A stretch of DNA of 15,721 nt from Spirochaetota bacterium (GTDB taxonomy: Bacteria; Spirochaetota; Spirochaetia; DSM-27196; PWMO01). Both the position numbers and the translations under genes were made by a program. The stretch lies in contig JAAAOH010000226.1 in NCBI GenBank assembly GCA_009908925.1, positions 1 through 15,721 on the forward strand. The letters are read 5' to 3'. Below are positions 1-6,933 of this stretch, in pieces. The notes under the pieces were generated by a model. It was not told the DNA's origin, made no database searches, and worked only from the letters and a program-made list of their open reading frames with translations. Position 1 is the stretch's first letter. Each line of letters begins with the position of its first letter.

Positions 1-202
1 CAATCACCTCCTCGAAGCCCTCGACGACGCCTCCCCAGCCCGGTATGAAGAGCACGGGCAGGGGGCGGGGCGGCTGCCCGGAACCGGTGGTTCCGGACGG
101 GGGCCGGGCGCCGCCGGCTCCGGCCTGCATTTCGTAGCAGATGATGTGCCCGCCCGCGACGGGGATCCGGCGGCGGGTGGCGGTTTCGATCCTGCGGCTC
201 AT
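1..202 (-). CDS. alpha/beta-fold hydrolase, N-terminal part (runs off the left edge)
   Basis: Reading the minus strand from an ATG at 202 gives 67 complete residues before the window ends. Residues 1-25 are basic and then hydrophobic. A Gly/Pro-rich linker follows (about 28-48). Then comes LPVLFIPGWGG at about 49-59, which looks like the first core beta strand and oxyanion-type loop of alpha/beta hydrolases (lipase, esterase or peptidase relatives). The catalytic triad would lie outside the window, so the substrate cannot be named. No clear ribosome binding site precedes the ATG, so the start is uncertain; the frame stays open upstream without another ATG. It is divergent from the phosphatidyltransferase gene at 345. 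The family call rests on one short motif. Confidence 0.55.
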   Translation of the reverse strand, partial: MSRRIETATRRRIPVAGGHIICYEMQAGAGGARPPSGTTGSGQPPRPLPVLFIPGWGGVVEGFEEVI

Positions 203-273
203 GTGCGGCGAAGGGTATCGGCACCGGCGGCGGAGGTCAATGAGGCGGGGCGGCGGTGGCGAGCTCGCTTCGG

Positions 274-302
274 TTGACAGCGACACCGACTGCGACCACA
301 AT
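274..302 (+). promoter_or_regulatory. sigma70-like promoter for the phosphatidyltransferase gene
   Basis: A perfect -35 box TTGACA (274-279) is followed by a 17-base spacer and CACAAT (297-302, four of six matches, with the key A at position 2 and T at position 6). Transcription would begin near 309, leaving a leader of about 35 bases that contains the ribosome binding site AAGGTGAG (332-339), five bases before the ATG at 345. Assigned by pattern only. Confidence 0.55.
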
Positions 303-344
303 TGGGCAGCGGTGGTCGGTAAATCCGGAGCAAGGTGAGTCTTC

Positions 345-926
345 ATGCAGCGGCGAGATCGGACAGGTAAGTTGCTTCTACTTCTCGTGACACTTTCGCG
401 AATTCCCCTTGCCCTCGTTATCATCGGGCTGTTCACTCTTCGCGAACCGGGTACCGTCGAGATCCTCGTCGGTATCGGACTTCTCCTTCTCATCGAGCTC
501 AGCGACCTGCTCGACGGGATGATCGCGCGCAGCCGCGGGCTCGTCTCGGAGCTCGGCGCGACGCTCGACCCATACGCCGACAGCATCGCACGCTTCCTGA
601 CCTACTTCGCTCTCGCTCAAGCGAACCTTGCCCTCATGCTCGTGCCGGTGTGTATGGCGATTCGCGATATCACCGTGGCTTACTCGCGAATCATCGTGGT
701 GCGTACCGGGGCGTCCGCCTCTGCCAAGCTCAGCGGAAAGCTCAAAGCCGGAATACAGGCGGTCGGTGGCGGCGTGCTCATGCTCGGGCCACTGTACTGG
801 CAGTTCACCGGCGAGGGCATCATGCCGGTGCTGTCCTACATCATCAGCATTCTCACCCTCGCATCCGGTGTCGAATATGTGGTATCGGCGCTCAGCGCGA
901 TGTCCGGCGACGACGAGACTGATTGA
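345..926 (+). CDS. CDP-alcohol phosphatidyltransferase family protein (PgsA-like)
   Basis: This 193-residue integral membrane enzyme should transfer a phosphatidyl group from CDP-diacylglycerol to an alcohol acceptor in the inner membrane. The family signature D-xx-DG-xx-AR-x8-G-xxx-D-xxx-D is complete: D54, D57, G58, A61, R62, G71, D75 and D79; these acidic residues bind the metal and CDP. Hydrophobic segments lie at about 9-31, 38-52, 83-107, 135-150 and 160-185, typical of the six-helix fold. The length fits phosphatidylglycerophosphate synthase, but the acceptor (glycerol-3-phosphate, inositol phosphate, serine or another) cannot be read from this motif. The start is supported by AAGGTGAG five bases upstream and a good promoter. 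Its 3' end overlaps the end of the convergent oxidoreductase remnant by 35 bases. Confidence 0.88.
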   Translation: MQRRDRTGKLLLLLVTLSRIPLALVIIGLFTLREPGTVEILVGIGLLLLIELSDLLDGMIARSRGLVSELGATLDPYADSIARFLTYFALAQANLALMLVPVCMAIRDITVAYSRIIVVRTGASASAKLSGKLKAGIQAVGGGVLMLGPLYWQFTGEGIMPVLSYIISILTLASGVEYVVSALSAMSGDDETD

Positions 927-1940
927 TCATCATGCGGGCGAGCAGGCGGGGCAACGCGAGCGCGGTGCGGAGAATATACCTGTCATAGGTCGTCTGCATG
1001 GTCGGCATTGCGAAAAACGCCTCTGAGAGACGGCGGTCGCGGAGCACCTGAGTGAGGAACGCGTCGGGTGCTGTGTTAAGCGCTTTCGTTACGAAGAGCG
1101 ATCGGCTGAGATGGCGCCCGAAGTCCTCGCGGCAGAGGCGCTCATAATGCCTGCCGATTGTCTGCGTGCTCGAGCCGCCGTCGGCGGCACGGGCGGCGGC
1201 AGTGGCCGCGTGCCGGCCGGAACTGATGGCAAATGAGATACCCTCACCGCGGTGAGAAAATCAGCGAGGCGGGCGCGGGGGCCTGACATGAGGCGCGCCA
1301 TATCTCCGACGCCGACCGAGAAGTGGTCGTCGTGGGGAAACACCCACCCGTAGCCGTAGCCGGCCACCCCCAGCTGCATTTCCAGCGTCGAGCCCGGGAA
1401 GCCCTCTATCTCCTCGGTGGCCGCCGGCACATCCGTGACTGCACACAGACCCATCTCATCCGGCCGGTCCTTTCTCCGCACCCGCGTTTTGAGCCCGCCG
1501 AAGGCGCCCTCGGCAACGACGGCAAACCGCGCGTGGTAGGTGCCGCGTGATGTCTCGACCTCGACGTGAGAGCCCGTATCGGTGAGGCGATGTACCCGCT
1601 CACCGAGCTTTGCCCTCGCGCCGGCCGCCTGCGCACTTTGCAGGAGATAGTGATCGAAGGCTGCTCGGTCCACGACGACCGCCATGATGTCATCCCTGTG
1701 CACGCTGCGCGTCACCGAGCTGAAGCCGATCCTCGCCTCGTGGATCTCACGCTGGATGAGCCCGGAGGGAATCGGTTCACTGAGGTACGACATCCCGCGA
1801 CCCGATACAGCCCCCCCGCAGGGTTTGTCGCGAGGGAAAACTTCCTTGTCGATGATGAGGGCAGACAGACCCCGCCGGGCGGTTTCGGTTGCGGCCGAGC
1901 TACCGGCGGGACCTGCGCCGATAACGACCACATCGAACAT
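892..1940 (-). pseudogene. geranylgeranyl-reductase-family FAD oxidoreductase, disrupted by internal deletion and frameshift
   Basis: The N-terminal fragment (ATG 1940 to about 1250, about 230 residues) opens with VVVIGAGPAGSSAA, the FAD-binding GxGxxG fold. Next come DKPCGGAVS, typical of geranylgeranyl reductase-like flavoproteins, and the mid-domain GYGWVFPHDDHFSVGVG. At about 1250 the frame leaves the family and runs to a stop at 1089. In the next frame, from 1248, homology resumes as GEGISFAISSGRHAA and continues for about 118 residues to a TGA at 892. The expected segment between, about 35-40 residues including the second FAD motif GDAAGF, is absent. The product would be a truncated flavoprotein of about 280 residues without that motif. 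The break sits in a 14-base palindrome (1243-1256). An alternative in-frame ATG at 2000 would add 20 residues; neither start has a strong ribosome binding site. Intact relatives reduce isoprenoid or lipid double bonds. Confidence 0.75.
1243..1256. repeat. perfect 14-base palindrome at the oxidoreductase break point
   Basis: CTCACCGCGGTGAG is its own reverse complement. On the minus strand it joins the codons for FLTAV of the N-terminal fragment to those for GEGIS of the C-terminal fragment, with a frame change inside it. It may mark where two short similar sequences recombined, or be coincidental. Confidence 0.7.
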
Positions 1941-2098
1941 GTTGAGGTATCCAGAAGCGTGTTGGCGCTCCTGTGCTAATTCCCTACCAGAGCAATGCAT
2001 GCGCGATTTTAGCCTTTCCCGGTAGATCCGGTGACGCGTTGCGCCCGTAACCTTATGGTGGCGGACAATTTAGGCAGAGTGGTAACAACAGGCTTCTA

Positions 2099-2127
2099 TA
2101 TACACCTCTGGCGCCACTCGCTATGAT
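2099..2127 (+). promoter_or_regulatory. possible promoter for the DJ-1/PfpI family gene
   Basis: TATACA (2099-2104, four of six) and TATGAT (2122-2127, five of six) are 17 bases apart. Transcription would start near 2134, about 52 bases before the ATG. The rest of the 1941-2185 gap shows no gene. An isolated TAAAAT (minus strand, 2006-2011) could serve the divergent oxidoreductase but has no clear -35 partner. Confidence 0.4.
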
Positions 2128-2185
2128 AGCCGAACCCCGAGGTCGTTGTCGACACCGGCCGTTCAGACTGCGTGAGGAGGCATGA

Positions 2186-2812
2186 ATGAGGCAGCAGGTA
2201 GCCATTCTCGTATTTCCCGATGTCGAGGTCCTCGATTTCGCGGGCCCGTTCGAGGTATTTGCGGTGGCGGATGAACTCAGCGGATACGCACTGTTCGACG
2301 TGACGGTTGTCGGTTCGACGCTCGAGCCGCTTCGCGCGAAGAACGGACTGCAGGTGATTCCCGATCGCGCTGTCTCCGGCGCCGCCGTCGACTACATACC
2401 GGATGTCCTTGTCATTCCCGGCGGCGATGGCTCCCGTGCCGCTATGCATAACGATCAACTGATCGGCTGGGTGCGAGAGGTGGCGACTCGGGCCGAGATA
2501 GTTATGACCGTATGTACGGGAACGCGCATTGCCGGAGCTGCAGGTCTCCTCGACGGTCGCGAGTACACCACGCACCGCGGGGCCGCGCCGGGCGTGGCGG
2601 AGTTGTTCCCCGCCGCCACGCAGCGCCTCGATCGCCGCGTCGTCGACACGGGGCCCTTCGTGTCCACGGGTGGAATCTCCGCAGGGCTGGACGGCGCCTT
2701 TCACGTGTTGAGGCGGCTCGCGGGAGATGACGTTGCAGGGGATACCGCCGACTACATGGAGTACACTCCGGCGCCGGTGACGCTCGAGAGGCAACCCCGA
2801 GAGACGGTTTGA
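2186..2812 (+). CDS. DJ-1/PfpI family protein, isonitrile hydratase (InhA)-like
   Basis: This 208-residue protein has the class I glutamine-amidotransferase-like fold of the DJ-1/PfpI superfamily. The N-terminus VAILVFPDVEVLDFAGPFEVF and the nucleophile elbow TVCTGTRIAGAAGLLDG, with C110 followed by T111 and then TTH at 128-130, match the isonitrile hydratase and AraC-partner branch. D17, C110 and T111 correspond to the catalytic Asp, Cys and Thr reported for Pseudomonas InhA. GGISAGLDGA near 168-177 is also typical of this branch. InhA hydrates isonitriles to N-substituted formamides, but many relatives have unknown substrates, so the activity is inference. It is probably a soluble cytoplasmic enzyme. 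AGGAGG (2175-2180) lies five bases before the ATG and fixes the start. A PilZ remnant follows directly in the same direction. Confidence 0.85.
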   Translation: MRQQVAILVFPDVEVLDFAGPFEVFAVADELSGYALFDVTVVGSTLEPLRAKNGLQVIPDRAVSGAAVDYIPDVLVIPGGDGSRAAMHNDQLIGWVREVATRAEIVMTVCTGTRIAGAAGLLDGREYTTHRGAAPGVAELFPAATQRLDRRVVDTGPFVSTGGISAGLDGAFHVLRRLAGDDVAGDTADYMEYTPAPVTLERQPRETV

Positions 2813-3137
2813 GTGGGGTTCTTCAGGGGAAGATGCGGCCTGGATCTTTTCCCTGGGGCCGTCTTCGACTACATTAGAAGCACAGCACTCCGGCGCGCGC
2901 CTCTGGCCTAATGATCTCAGCGGCGGCGGCGCAAACGTTGCCAATCCCGGTATGCAATTCAGTATCGGCAATGTGGTCGAGCTCGCATTTTCCGCCGGTG
3001 AGAACGAATATGTCGTCGCGGGGCGCGTGGTGCGAACGAGCAACCACGGGCACAACATGCATGTCCGGTTCGAAGCCATGAAAGACCAGGAACGCCACGA
3101 GATCGCGGAGTCGGTTGCGTTGGTTCCCATGTCGTGA
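2813..3137 (+). pseudogene. PilZ-domain protein remnant, apparently frameshifted
   Basis: The clear part is read from about 2910 to the TGA at 3135. It gives NDLSGGGANVANPG, then FSIGNVVELAF, GRVVRTS and MHVRFEAM, ending IAESVALVPMS. This is the beta-barrel half of a PilZ domain, and DLSGGG fits the D/NxSxxG part of the cyclic-di-GMP site. That frame has no good start: the only ATG (2952) lies inside the domain and lacks a ribosome binding site. The frame directly after the DJ-1 stop (GTG at 2813) reads FDYIRSTALRRAPLA and ends at a TAA at 2909; one base fewer near 2906-2911 would join it to NDLSGGG and supply the arginines PilZ uses for the ligand. The N-terminus remains short. It could be decay or a sequencing error. 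If functional, it would be a cyclic-di-GMP sensor affecting motility or envelope functions. Confidence 0.55.
2824..2855. other. imperfect stem-loop after the DJ-1 family gene
   Basis: An 11-pair stem with one bulge and one G-T pair (2824-2834 with 2844-2855) encloses a nine-base loop, 11 bases past the DJ-1 stop. No T-run follows on either strand, so a terminator role is unconvincing, and it overlaps the possible PilZ reading frame. Confidence 0.3.
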
Positions 3138-3218
3138 TTTCCAGGGGCTGGAGCTGAGATAGTCGGGTAGCCGGCGGTTGTGCGCGGCCGGGAGACAACG
3201 GCTCTGGGCCTTCCCGCC

Positions 3219-3247
3219 AAAAAGACGCTTCCCCGAAACGGGAAGCG
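3219..3247 (-). terminator. Rho-independent terminator of tRNA-Leu
   Basis: An eight-base stem CGCTTCCC (3226-3233) pairs with GGGAAGCG (3240-3247) around a six-base loop. On the minus strand the stem is followed two bases later by five T residues (3223-3219). It lies 15 bases past the 3' end of tRNA-Leu. No T-run follows in the plus direction. Confidence 0.8.
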
Positions 3248-3262
3248 CGCTGTGTAGGGTAT

Positions 3263-3348
3263 TGCGGCGGAGAGGACTTGAACCTCCACGGGCAGTAATG
3301 CCCACTAGCCCCTCAAGCTAGCGTGTCTACCAATTTCACCACCGCCGC
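3263..3348 (-). tRNA. tRNA-Leu (anticodon GAG)
   Basis: An 86-base class II tRNA folds fully on the minus strand. The acceptor stem GCGGCGG (3348-3342) pairs with CCGCCGC, followed by discriminator A at 3263. The anticodon stem CTAGC/GCTAG encloses TTGAGGG, giving anticodon GAG (3314-3312), which reads CUC and CUU. A variable arm follows, as expected for leucine, then the T-arm with GGTTCAAGTCC. The 3' CCA is not encoded. It has its own promoter overlapping the end of pepF and its own terminator. Confidence 0.95.
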
Positions 3349-3369
3349 ATGTGTGCCTTGTGAGGCCAC

Positions 3370-3398
3370 AATCTATACAAGGGCGTCCATTCTGTCAA
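3370..3398 (-). promoter_or_regulatory. sigma70-like promoter of tRNA-Leu
   Basis: On the minus strand a perfect TTGACA (3398-3393) is followed by a 17-base spacer and TAGATT (3375-3370); an overlapping TATAGA with a 15-base spacer is the alternative -10. The predicted start is about 15 bases before the tRNA. The TGA stop of pepF (3397-3395) lies inside this -35 box. Confidence 0.6.
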
Positions 3399-5212
3399 GT
3401 GACCGACGAGAAATACGCCTCGAGCTCCGCCACGCGCCGGGAGAAGAGCTCGATGGCGGTCTCGATCGGAGAGGCACCCGCCATATCGACGCCGGCGAGC
3501 CGGAGGCTTTCGATGGGGAACCGTGAGCCGCCCGACTTGAGGAATGCGAAGTAGTCCTCGCGCTCGCTCTGCCCGCCCTCGAGGACGCGATGCGATAGCG
3601 AAATGGCGGCAGAGACGCCCGTTGCGTACTTGTAGACGTAGAAGGCCCGGTAGAAGTGGGGGATTCGCAGTCCCTCGATGTCGGAGACGTCGTCGATGAC
3701 CACGTCTGCGCCGAAGTACTTCTCGAGCAGGGATCGGTACTCGCCTCTCAGGTTGTCGACGGTCAACGGTTGGCCGGATTCGACCATCTCGTGTGTCTTC
3801 TTTTCGAACTCTGCGAACATCGTCTGTCGGAAGAGGGTACCGACGATCTGATCGATCTGGTGATTGAGCAGGTAGGCGCGCATGCGCTCGTTGTCGGAGG
3901 CTGAGAGCAAATGATGGAAGAGCAGCTGCTCGTTGAAGGTCGAGGCGACTTCGGCCTCGAAAATCGTGTAGTCGTAGTGCTGAAAGGGATTAGCGGCGGC
4001 CGAGTACCAGCTGTGCATGGCGTGTCCGCCCTCATGGGCGAGGGTGAACACATCGCGAAGATCATCGTCCTTGAAGTTCATGAGGATGAAGGGATGAGCG
4101 ACATAACTGCCGGCGGAGAACGCGCCGGAGCGCTTGCCCTTGTTCTCGTAGCGATCAACCCAGCCGTCGAGCATACCCTCGCGCAGTGTCGTCACGTACT
4201 CATCTCCGAGCGGAGAAAGCGCCTCGCTGACCGTCTCCACGGCCTGCTCGAATGTGTGATGAACGCTGAGATCTTCCACCAGCGGCACCTTCGCATCGTA
4301 GATGTGGAACTCCTCGAGGCCGAGTACCCGTTGTCTCAACGCATAATAGCGCTGCAGGGGCTCGAGGTTGCGGCCGACCACCTCGAGAAGATTGTCGTAG
4401 ACGTTTTCGGGCACGTCGTCGGGGAAGAGCGCGGCCGCGCGTGCCGAGGGAAACTTCCGTACCCGCGCCTTGTAGACATCGAGATGGACGCTTCCTGCGT
4501 AGAGGTTGGTGAGTGTGTTCTTGTGCTGTTCGTAGACGTCGTGGAACTGGAGGTAAGCCTGTCTGCGCACATCTCGGTCACGGTGGAGCAGAAGCGAGCC
4601 GAGGCTCGACTGGCTCAAGGGTTTCTTTCCCTCCGGGGTTTCCACATCGCCGAAGTCCATATCCGCGTCGGTCAGAGCCCCGAAGCTTCGCGATGCGGTC
4701 TGGTTTGCCTCCTGCTGCATCGAGAGGACACGTTCTTCGGCCTCGGAGAGCACATGCGGTTTGTAGCGTCTGAGTTTTCTCAAGTAGATACGAAAGTCGG
4801 CGAGAGCGTCCGAGGCGAGAAAGCTCTCCATGGTGGAGTCGTCGATGGCCTGAATCTCGGGCGTGATGAAGCTCGCGTTGGTATCGGCCTCGGTTGCGAC
4901 CCGCATGAACCGCCCCATGCGCTCCTGGTTCGTGCTGTCGGAAACGTCCTCGCTCATGCGCAGGTGGGCGTAATAGCCGAGCCGCTCCTCGAGCATCCCC
5001 ACCTCGTTCATGAACTCCAGGCAGGCGGCGAGCTTCTCCGGTGACTCGGCGAGGGTGCCCTTGAACTCCGGGATACGTTTTGCGCGCGCGGATAGCTCCT
5101 CGAAGCCTTTCTCCCATTGCTCATCGGAGGAGTAGAGGACCGATAGGTCCCAGGCGTGCTCGGGGGATACTTCACTGCGGCTGGGTATGCGGGACGTGTC
5201 TGCGTTGCTCAT
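3395..5212 (-). CDS. pepF: oligoendopeptidase F (M3B family zinc metallopeptidase)
   Basis: This 605-residue cytoplasmic metallopeptidase should hydrolyse short peptides, completing breakdown of products from proteases such as ClpP and Lon. The zinc motif HEGGH is at about 393-397 (TLAHEGGHAMHSWYS). The third ligand, a Glu in EVASTFNE, lies about 28 residues after the first His, as in M3 peptidases. The N-terminal region, beginning near HAWDLSVLYSSDEQW, and the helical middle match PepF, and the length is normal (about 600). The ATG at 5212 is preferred over an in-frame GTG at 5224, because GGAGG (5222-5218) sits five bases before the ATG and overlaps the longer version. It follows rdgB after a 30-base gap, probably in one transcript, and its stop lies within the tRNA-Leu promoter. 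Confidence 0.94.
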   Translation of the reverse strand: MSNADTSRIPSRSEVSPEHAWDLSVLYSSDEQWEKGFEELSARAKRIPEFKGTLAESPEKLAACLEFMNEVGMLEERLGYYAHLRMSEDVSDSTNQERMGRFMRVATEADTNASFITPEIQAIDDSTMESFLASDALADFRIYLRKLRRYKPHVLSEAEERVLSMQQEANQTASRSFGALTDADMDFGDVETPEGKKPLSQSSLGSLLLHRDRDVRRQAYLQFHDVYEQHKNTLTNLYAGSVHLDVYKARVRKFPSARAAALFPDDVPENVYDNLLEVVGRNLEPLQRYYALRQRVLGLEEFHIYDAKVPLVEDLSVHHTFEQAVETVSEALSPLGDEYVTTLREGMLDGWVDRYENKGKRSGAFSAGSYVAHPFILMNFKDDDLRDVFTLAHEGGHAMHSWYSAAANPFQHYDYTIFEAEVASTFNEQLLFHHLLSASDNERMRAYLLNHQIDQIVGTLFRQTMFAEFEKKTHEMVESGQPLTVDNLRGEYRSLLEKYFGADVVIDDVSDIEGLRIPHFYRAFYVYKYATGVSAAISLSHRVLEGGQSEREDYFAFLKSGGSRFPIESLRLAGVDMAGASPIETAIELFSRRVAELEAYFSSVT

Positions 5213-5242
5213 CTCTTCCTCCACGGTGTATTGAACTGGAAG

Positions 5243-5893
5243 CTATGCAGAGCCGTCGCCGTCGTCAAGTCTGCCCTCGGTCTCGAGCGCGGCGAGAATC
5301 GTGGCGAGGTCGCGGGCGGCCTTCCCGCGGTGGGAGATACGGTTCTTCCGGTCGGGAGCGATTTCGGAAACGGTGAGTCCCTCTTCCGGTAGCGTGAAGA
5401 TCGGGTCGTATCCGAACCCATGGCGCCCCTCCGACGGCGCATGGGCGATTTCCCCGTGCCAGGTCTCCTGGCAGAGATAATATCGGTCCGGCTCGAGCAC
5501 GAGGGCCATGCAGCACGTGTAGTGTGCGCGGCGATCGGCGACGCCCTCGAGCTCACCGAGGAGCAGGGCGTTTCGCTCACCGTCGCTGAGATCTGAGCCG
5601 CCGGGTTTCGCCCCGTAGCGGGCGGAGTAGATGCCCGGGCGCCCGCCAAGCGCTGCCACCGAGAGCCCCGAATCGTCGGCGATGATGCCCGCACCCGCGG
5701 CCGCGGCCTCGCCGGCAACCATTCGGTAGAGCGCCATCGCTTTGCCGAGGGCGTTGTCATGGAACGTTGTACCGGTCTCCTCGTGGCTGAAGTGAAGGCC
5801 GATGTTGGTCGGCAGAAGCAGCTCGTGATCGGCGAGAATGCCCTCGAGCTCGCGACGTTTGTGGTCGTTGTTCGTTGCCAGTATCAGTTTCAC
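5243..5893 (-). CDS. rdgB: XTP/dITP diphosphatase (RdgB/HAM1 family)
   Basis: This 216-residue enzyme removes non-canonical purine nucleotides (XTP, dITP, ITP) by releasing pyrophosphate, which keeps them out of DNA and RNA. Family motifs appear in order: TNNDHKRRE (7-15), ADDSGL with the catalytic aspartates (72-77), PGIYSARY (86-93), GFGYDPIF (159-166) and SHRGKA (187-192). The acidic tail after about 207 is slightly longer than in most relatives. Translation starts at a GTG (5893-5891), with AGG-rich sequence about 10-15 bases upstream. No ATG lies between the GTG and the first strand (LILATNN), so the start is secure. It sits 39 bases after the sigma-like gene and 30 before pepF, all on the minus strand. 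Confidence 0.95.
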   Translation of the reverse strand: MKLILATNNDHKRRELEGILADHELLLPTNIGLHFSHEETGTTFHDNALGKAMALYRMVAGEAAAAGAGIIADDSGLSVAALGGRPGIYSARYGAKPGGSDLSDGERNALLLGELEGVADRRAHYTCCMALVLEPDRYYLCQETWHGEIAHAPSEGRHGFGYDPIFTLPEEGLTVSEIAPDRKNRISHRGKAARDLATILAALETEGRLDDGDGSA

Positions 5894-5932
5894 GGCGCCA
5901 GCCTACCTGATTCCCCGGCGTTCGACCACCGG

Positions 5933-6796
5933 CTACTCCGTCCCTTCGCTCTGCCAGGTCCGAAGCCTGCGTTTCATGTAGTGGAGTGCAGAGTCGATGG
6001 TTCCTTTCGGAATACCGAGTACCGCCGAGATCTCCCCGTTGGTCGGCACCGCAGGGACTCGGGCAAGCTCCCGACGGGCGTTGAGGAGCCTGCGGTTCTG
6101 CCGATCGAGCTCGCGGTGAATAGTAGCGCGCCGGTGCTTTTCGGGTGTCATGGCGAGCTCGTCCTGTGCGAGCCTCACCTGGAAGAACGCATTGTTGCGT
6201 CTCTCACGGAGTTCGGCGCGCCGCCCATCGCGACGACCGACGCGTTGTTTGAGCTCGTCGCGGGACTCTCTCAACCACTCTTCTGAATAGCCGGTGACAC
6301 GGGCGAGCTCACTGAGCTGGGCGTCGCTCACCAGGACGGCAGCCTTCATCGCGAGGATCACCATGCGGCGGGAGGCGCTTCCCTGCGGCGCACCCGCGCG
6401 GCGGGCGCCTGCGAGCCGTGTGGTAGCGGTCTCAGCAACACGGGAGGCACTGACGCTGGTTTCCGCCACGCCTATCAGCCCGTCCCATATGTCCGGCGCC
6501 CGTGTCAGCTCGTGCATGCGGAAGCGGCGCCGGCGTACACGCGCGAAGGAGCGAAGCTGCCACCGCAGGGTTCTCGCAAGATAGTGCTCGAAGGACCGCC
6601 CGTCGTGCGTGTACTTGTACACGAGCGCCGGGATCTTTCCGCGGAAGTAGAGTAGAAAGTCGGCGCAGTCCTCCTGGGAAAACCCCGGTCGAGTGGCGGG
6701 ATAGTAGTACACCCATTGCTCCACTTCCCGGCGAACCGTGTCGTATCCTGTACCGCTCTTCTGATAGCCGACAACCAGTTCCGTGAGCTTCGTCAT
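5933..6796 (-). CDS. sigma-70-like protein of unknown role
   Basis: This 287-residue protein starts at an ATG with GGGAGG four bases upstream (plus strand 6801-6806). Residues 14-85 (EVEQWVYYYP, SQEDCADFLLYF, SFEHYLARTLRWQLRSFARV) resemble sigma region 2: an acidic helix, then a basic-aromatic helix that would contact the -10 DNA. Residues 250-281 (PTNGEISAVLGIPKGTIDSALHYMKRRLRTW) look like the region-4 helix-turn-helix. Between them is a long charged region: a low-complexity stretch (about 118-145), a helical part (145-185, SELARVTGYSEEWL), and a likely coiled coil (185-247, very rich in Arg and Glu). Sigma factors do not usually have such a spacer. It could be a divergent sigma factor or a regulator built from sigma parts; it is first in the likely operon with rdgB and pepF. 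I recognise the architecture but not a named family. Confidence 0.7.
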   Translation of the reverse strand: MTKLTELVVGYQKSGTGYDTVRREVEQWVYYYPATRPGFSQEDCADFLLYFRGKIPALVYKYTHDGRSFEHYLARTLRWQLRSFARVRRRRFRMHELTRAPDIWDGLIGVAETSVSASRVAETATTRLAGARRAGAPQGSASRRMVILAMKAAVLVSDAQLSELARVTGYSEEWLRESRDELKQRVGRRDGRRAELRERRNNAFFQVRLAQDELAMTPEKHRRATIHRELDRQNRRLLNARRELARVPAVPTNGEISAVLGIPKGTIDSALHYMKRRLRTWQSEGTE

Positions 6797-6879
6797 GCTT
6801 CCTCCCTTCCCGGTATTCTGCCGAGAGGAAGAGACGCAAAATGCATGCCGCAAACATCCGCGCGGGAAAGGGAAAATCC

Positions 6880-6892
6880 CCACTGTCAGTGG
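6880..6892. promoter_or_regulatory. operator-like dyad upstream of the sigma-like gene
   Basis: CCACTGTCAGTGG is a perfect six-base inverted repeat around one central base, 84 bases upstream of the sigma-like ATG and 41 bases before the possible small gene at 6934. It could be a protein binding site or a short RNA stem. I saw no convincing -35/-10 pair around it on either strand. Confidence 0.4.
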
Positions 6893-6897
6893 AACTG

Positions 6898-6913
6898 TTT
6901 ACATTCATTTACA
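6898..6913. repeat. TTTACA direct repeat, 10-base period
   Basis: Two copies of TTTACA (6898-6903, 6908-6913) are separated by four bases, so both fall on one face of the helix. They lie in an AT-rich island between the dyad at 6880 and a strong ribosome binding site at 6923. This is compatible with a regulator site; function unknown. Confidence 0.35.
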
Positions 6914-6933
6914 ACTCAAGCAGGAGGTCGGTT

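Noticed and set aside
141..338. 65-codon plus-strand frame before the phosphatidyltransferase gene
   Set aside because: Arg-rich low-complexity translation, no ribosome binding site, overlaps both the divergent hydrolase start and the promoter at 274-302.
1089..1250. In-frame C-terminal tail of the oxidoreductase reading frame (about 52 residues)
   Set aside because: Pro/Ala/Arg-rich sequence unlike the family; the real C-terminal family sequence is in the neighbouring frame, so this tail is a frameshift product rather than a domain.
3138..3218. Short inverted repeats (GCGGTTGT with ACAACGGC) in the gap after the PilZ remnant
   Set aside because: Seven of eight pairs with one mismatch and a long loop, no T-run on either strand; not good enough for a terminator or an RNA gene.
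2096..3289. 397-codon minus-strand open frame across the DJ-1 and PilZ region
   Set aside because: It is antisense to a clear DJ-1/PfpI gene with a good ribosome binding site, shows no family motif and has no plausible start signal.
3911..5044. 377-codon plus-strand open frame opposite pepF
   Set aside because: Antisense shadow of a full-length PepF with an intact zinc site; no domain or start signal seen.
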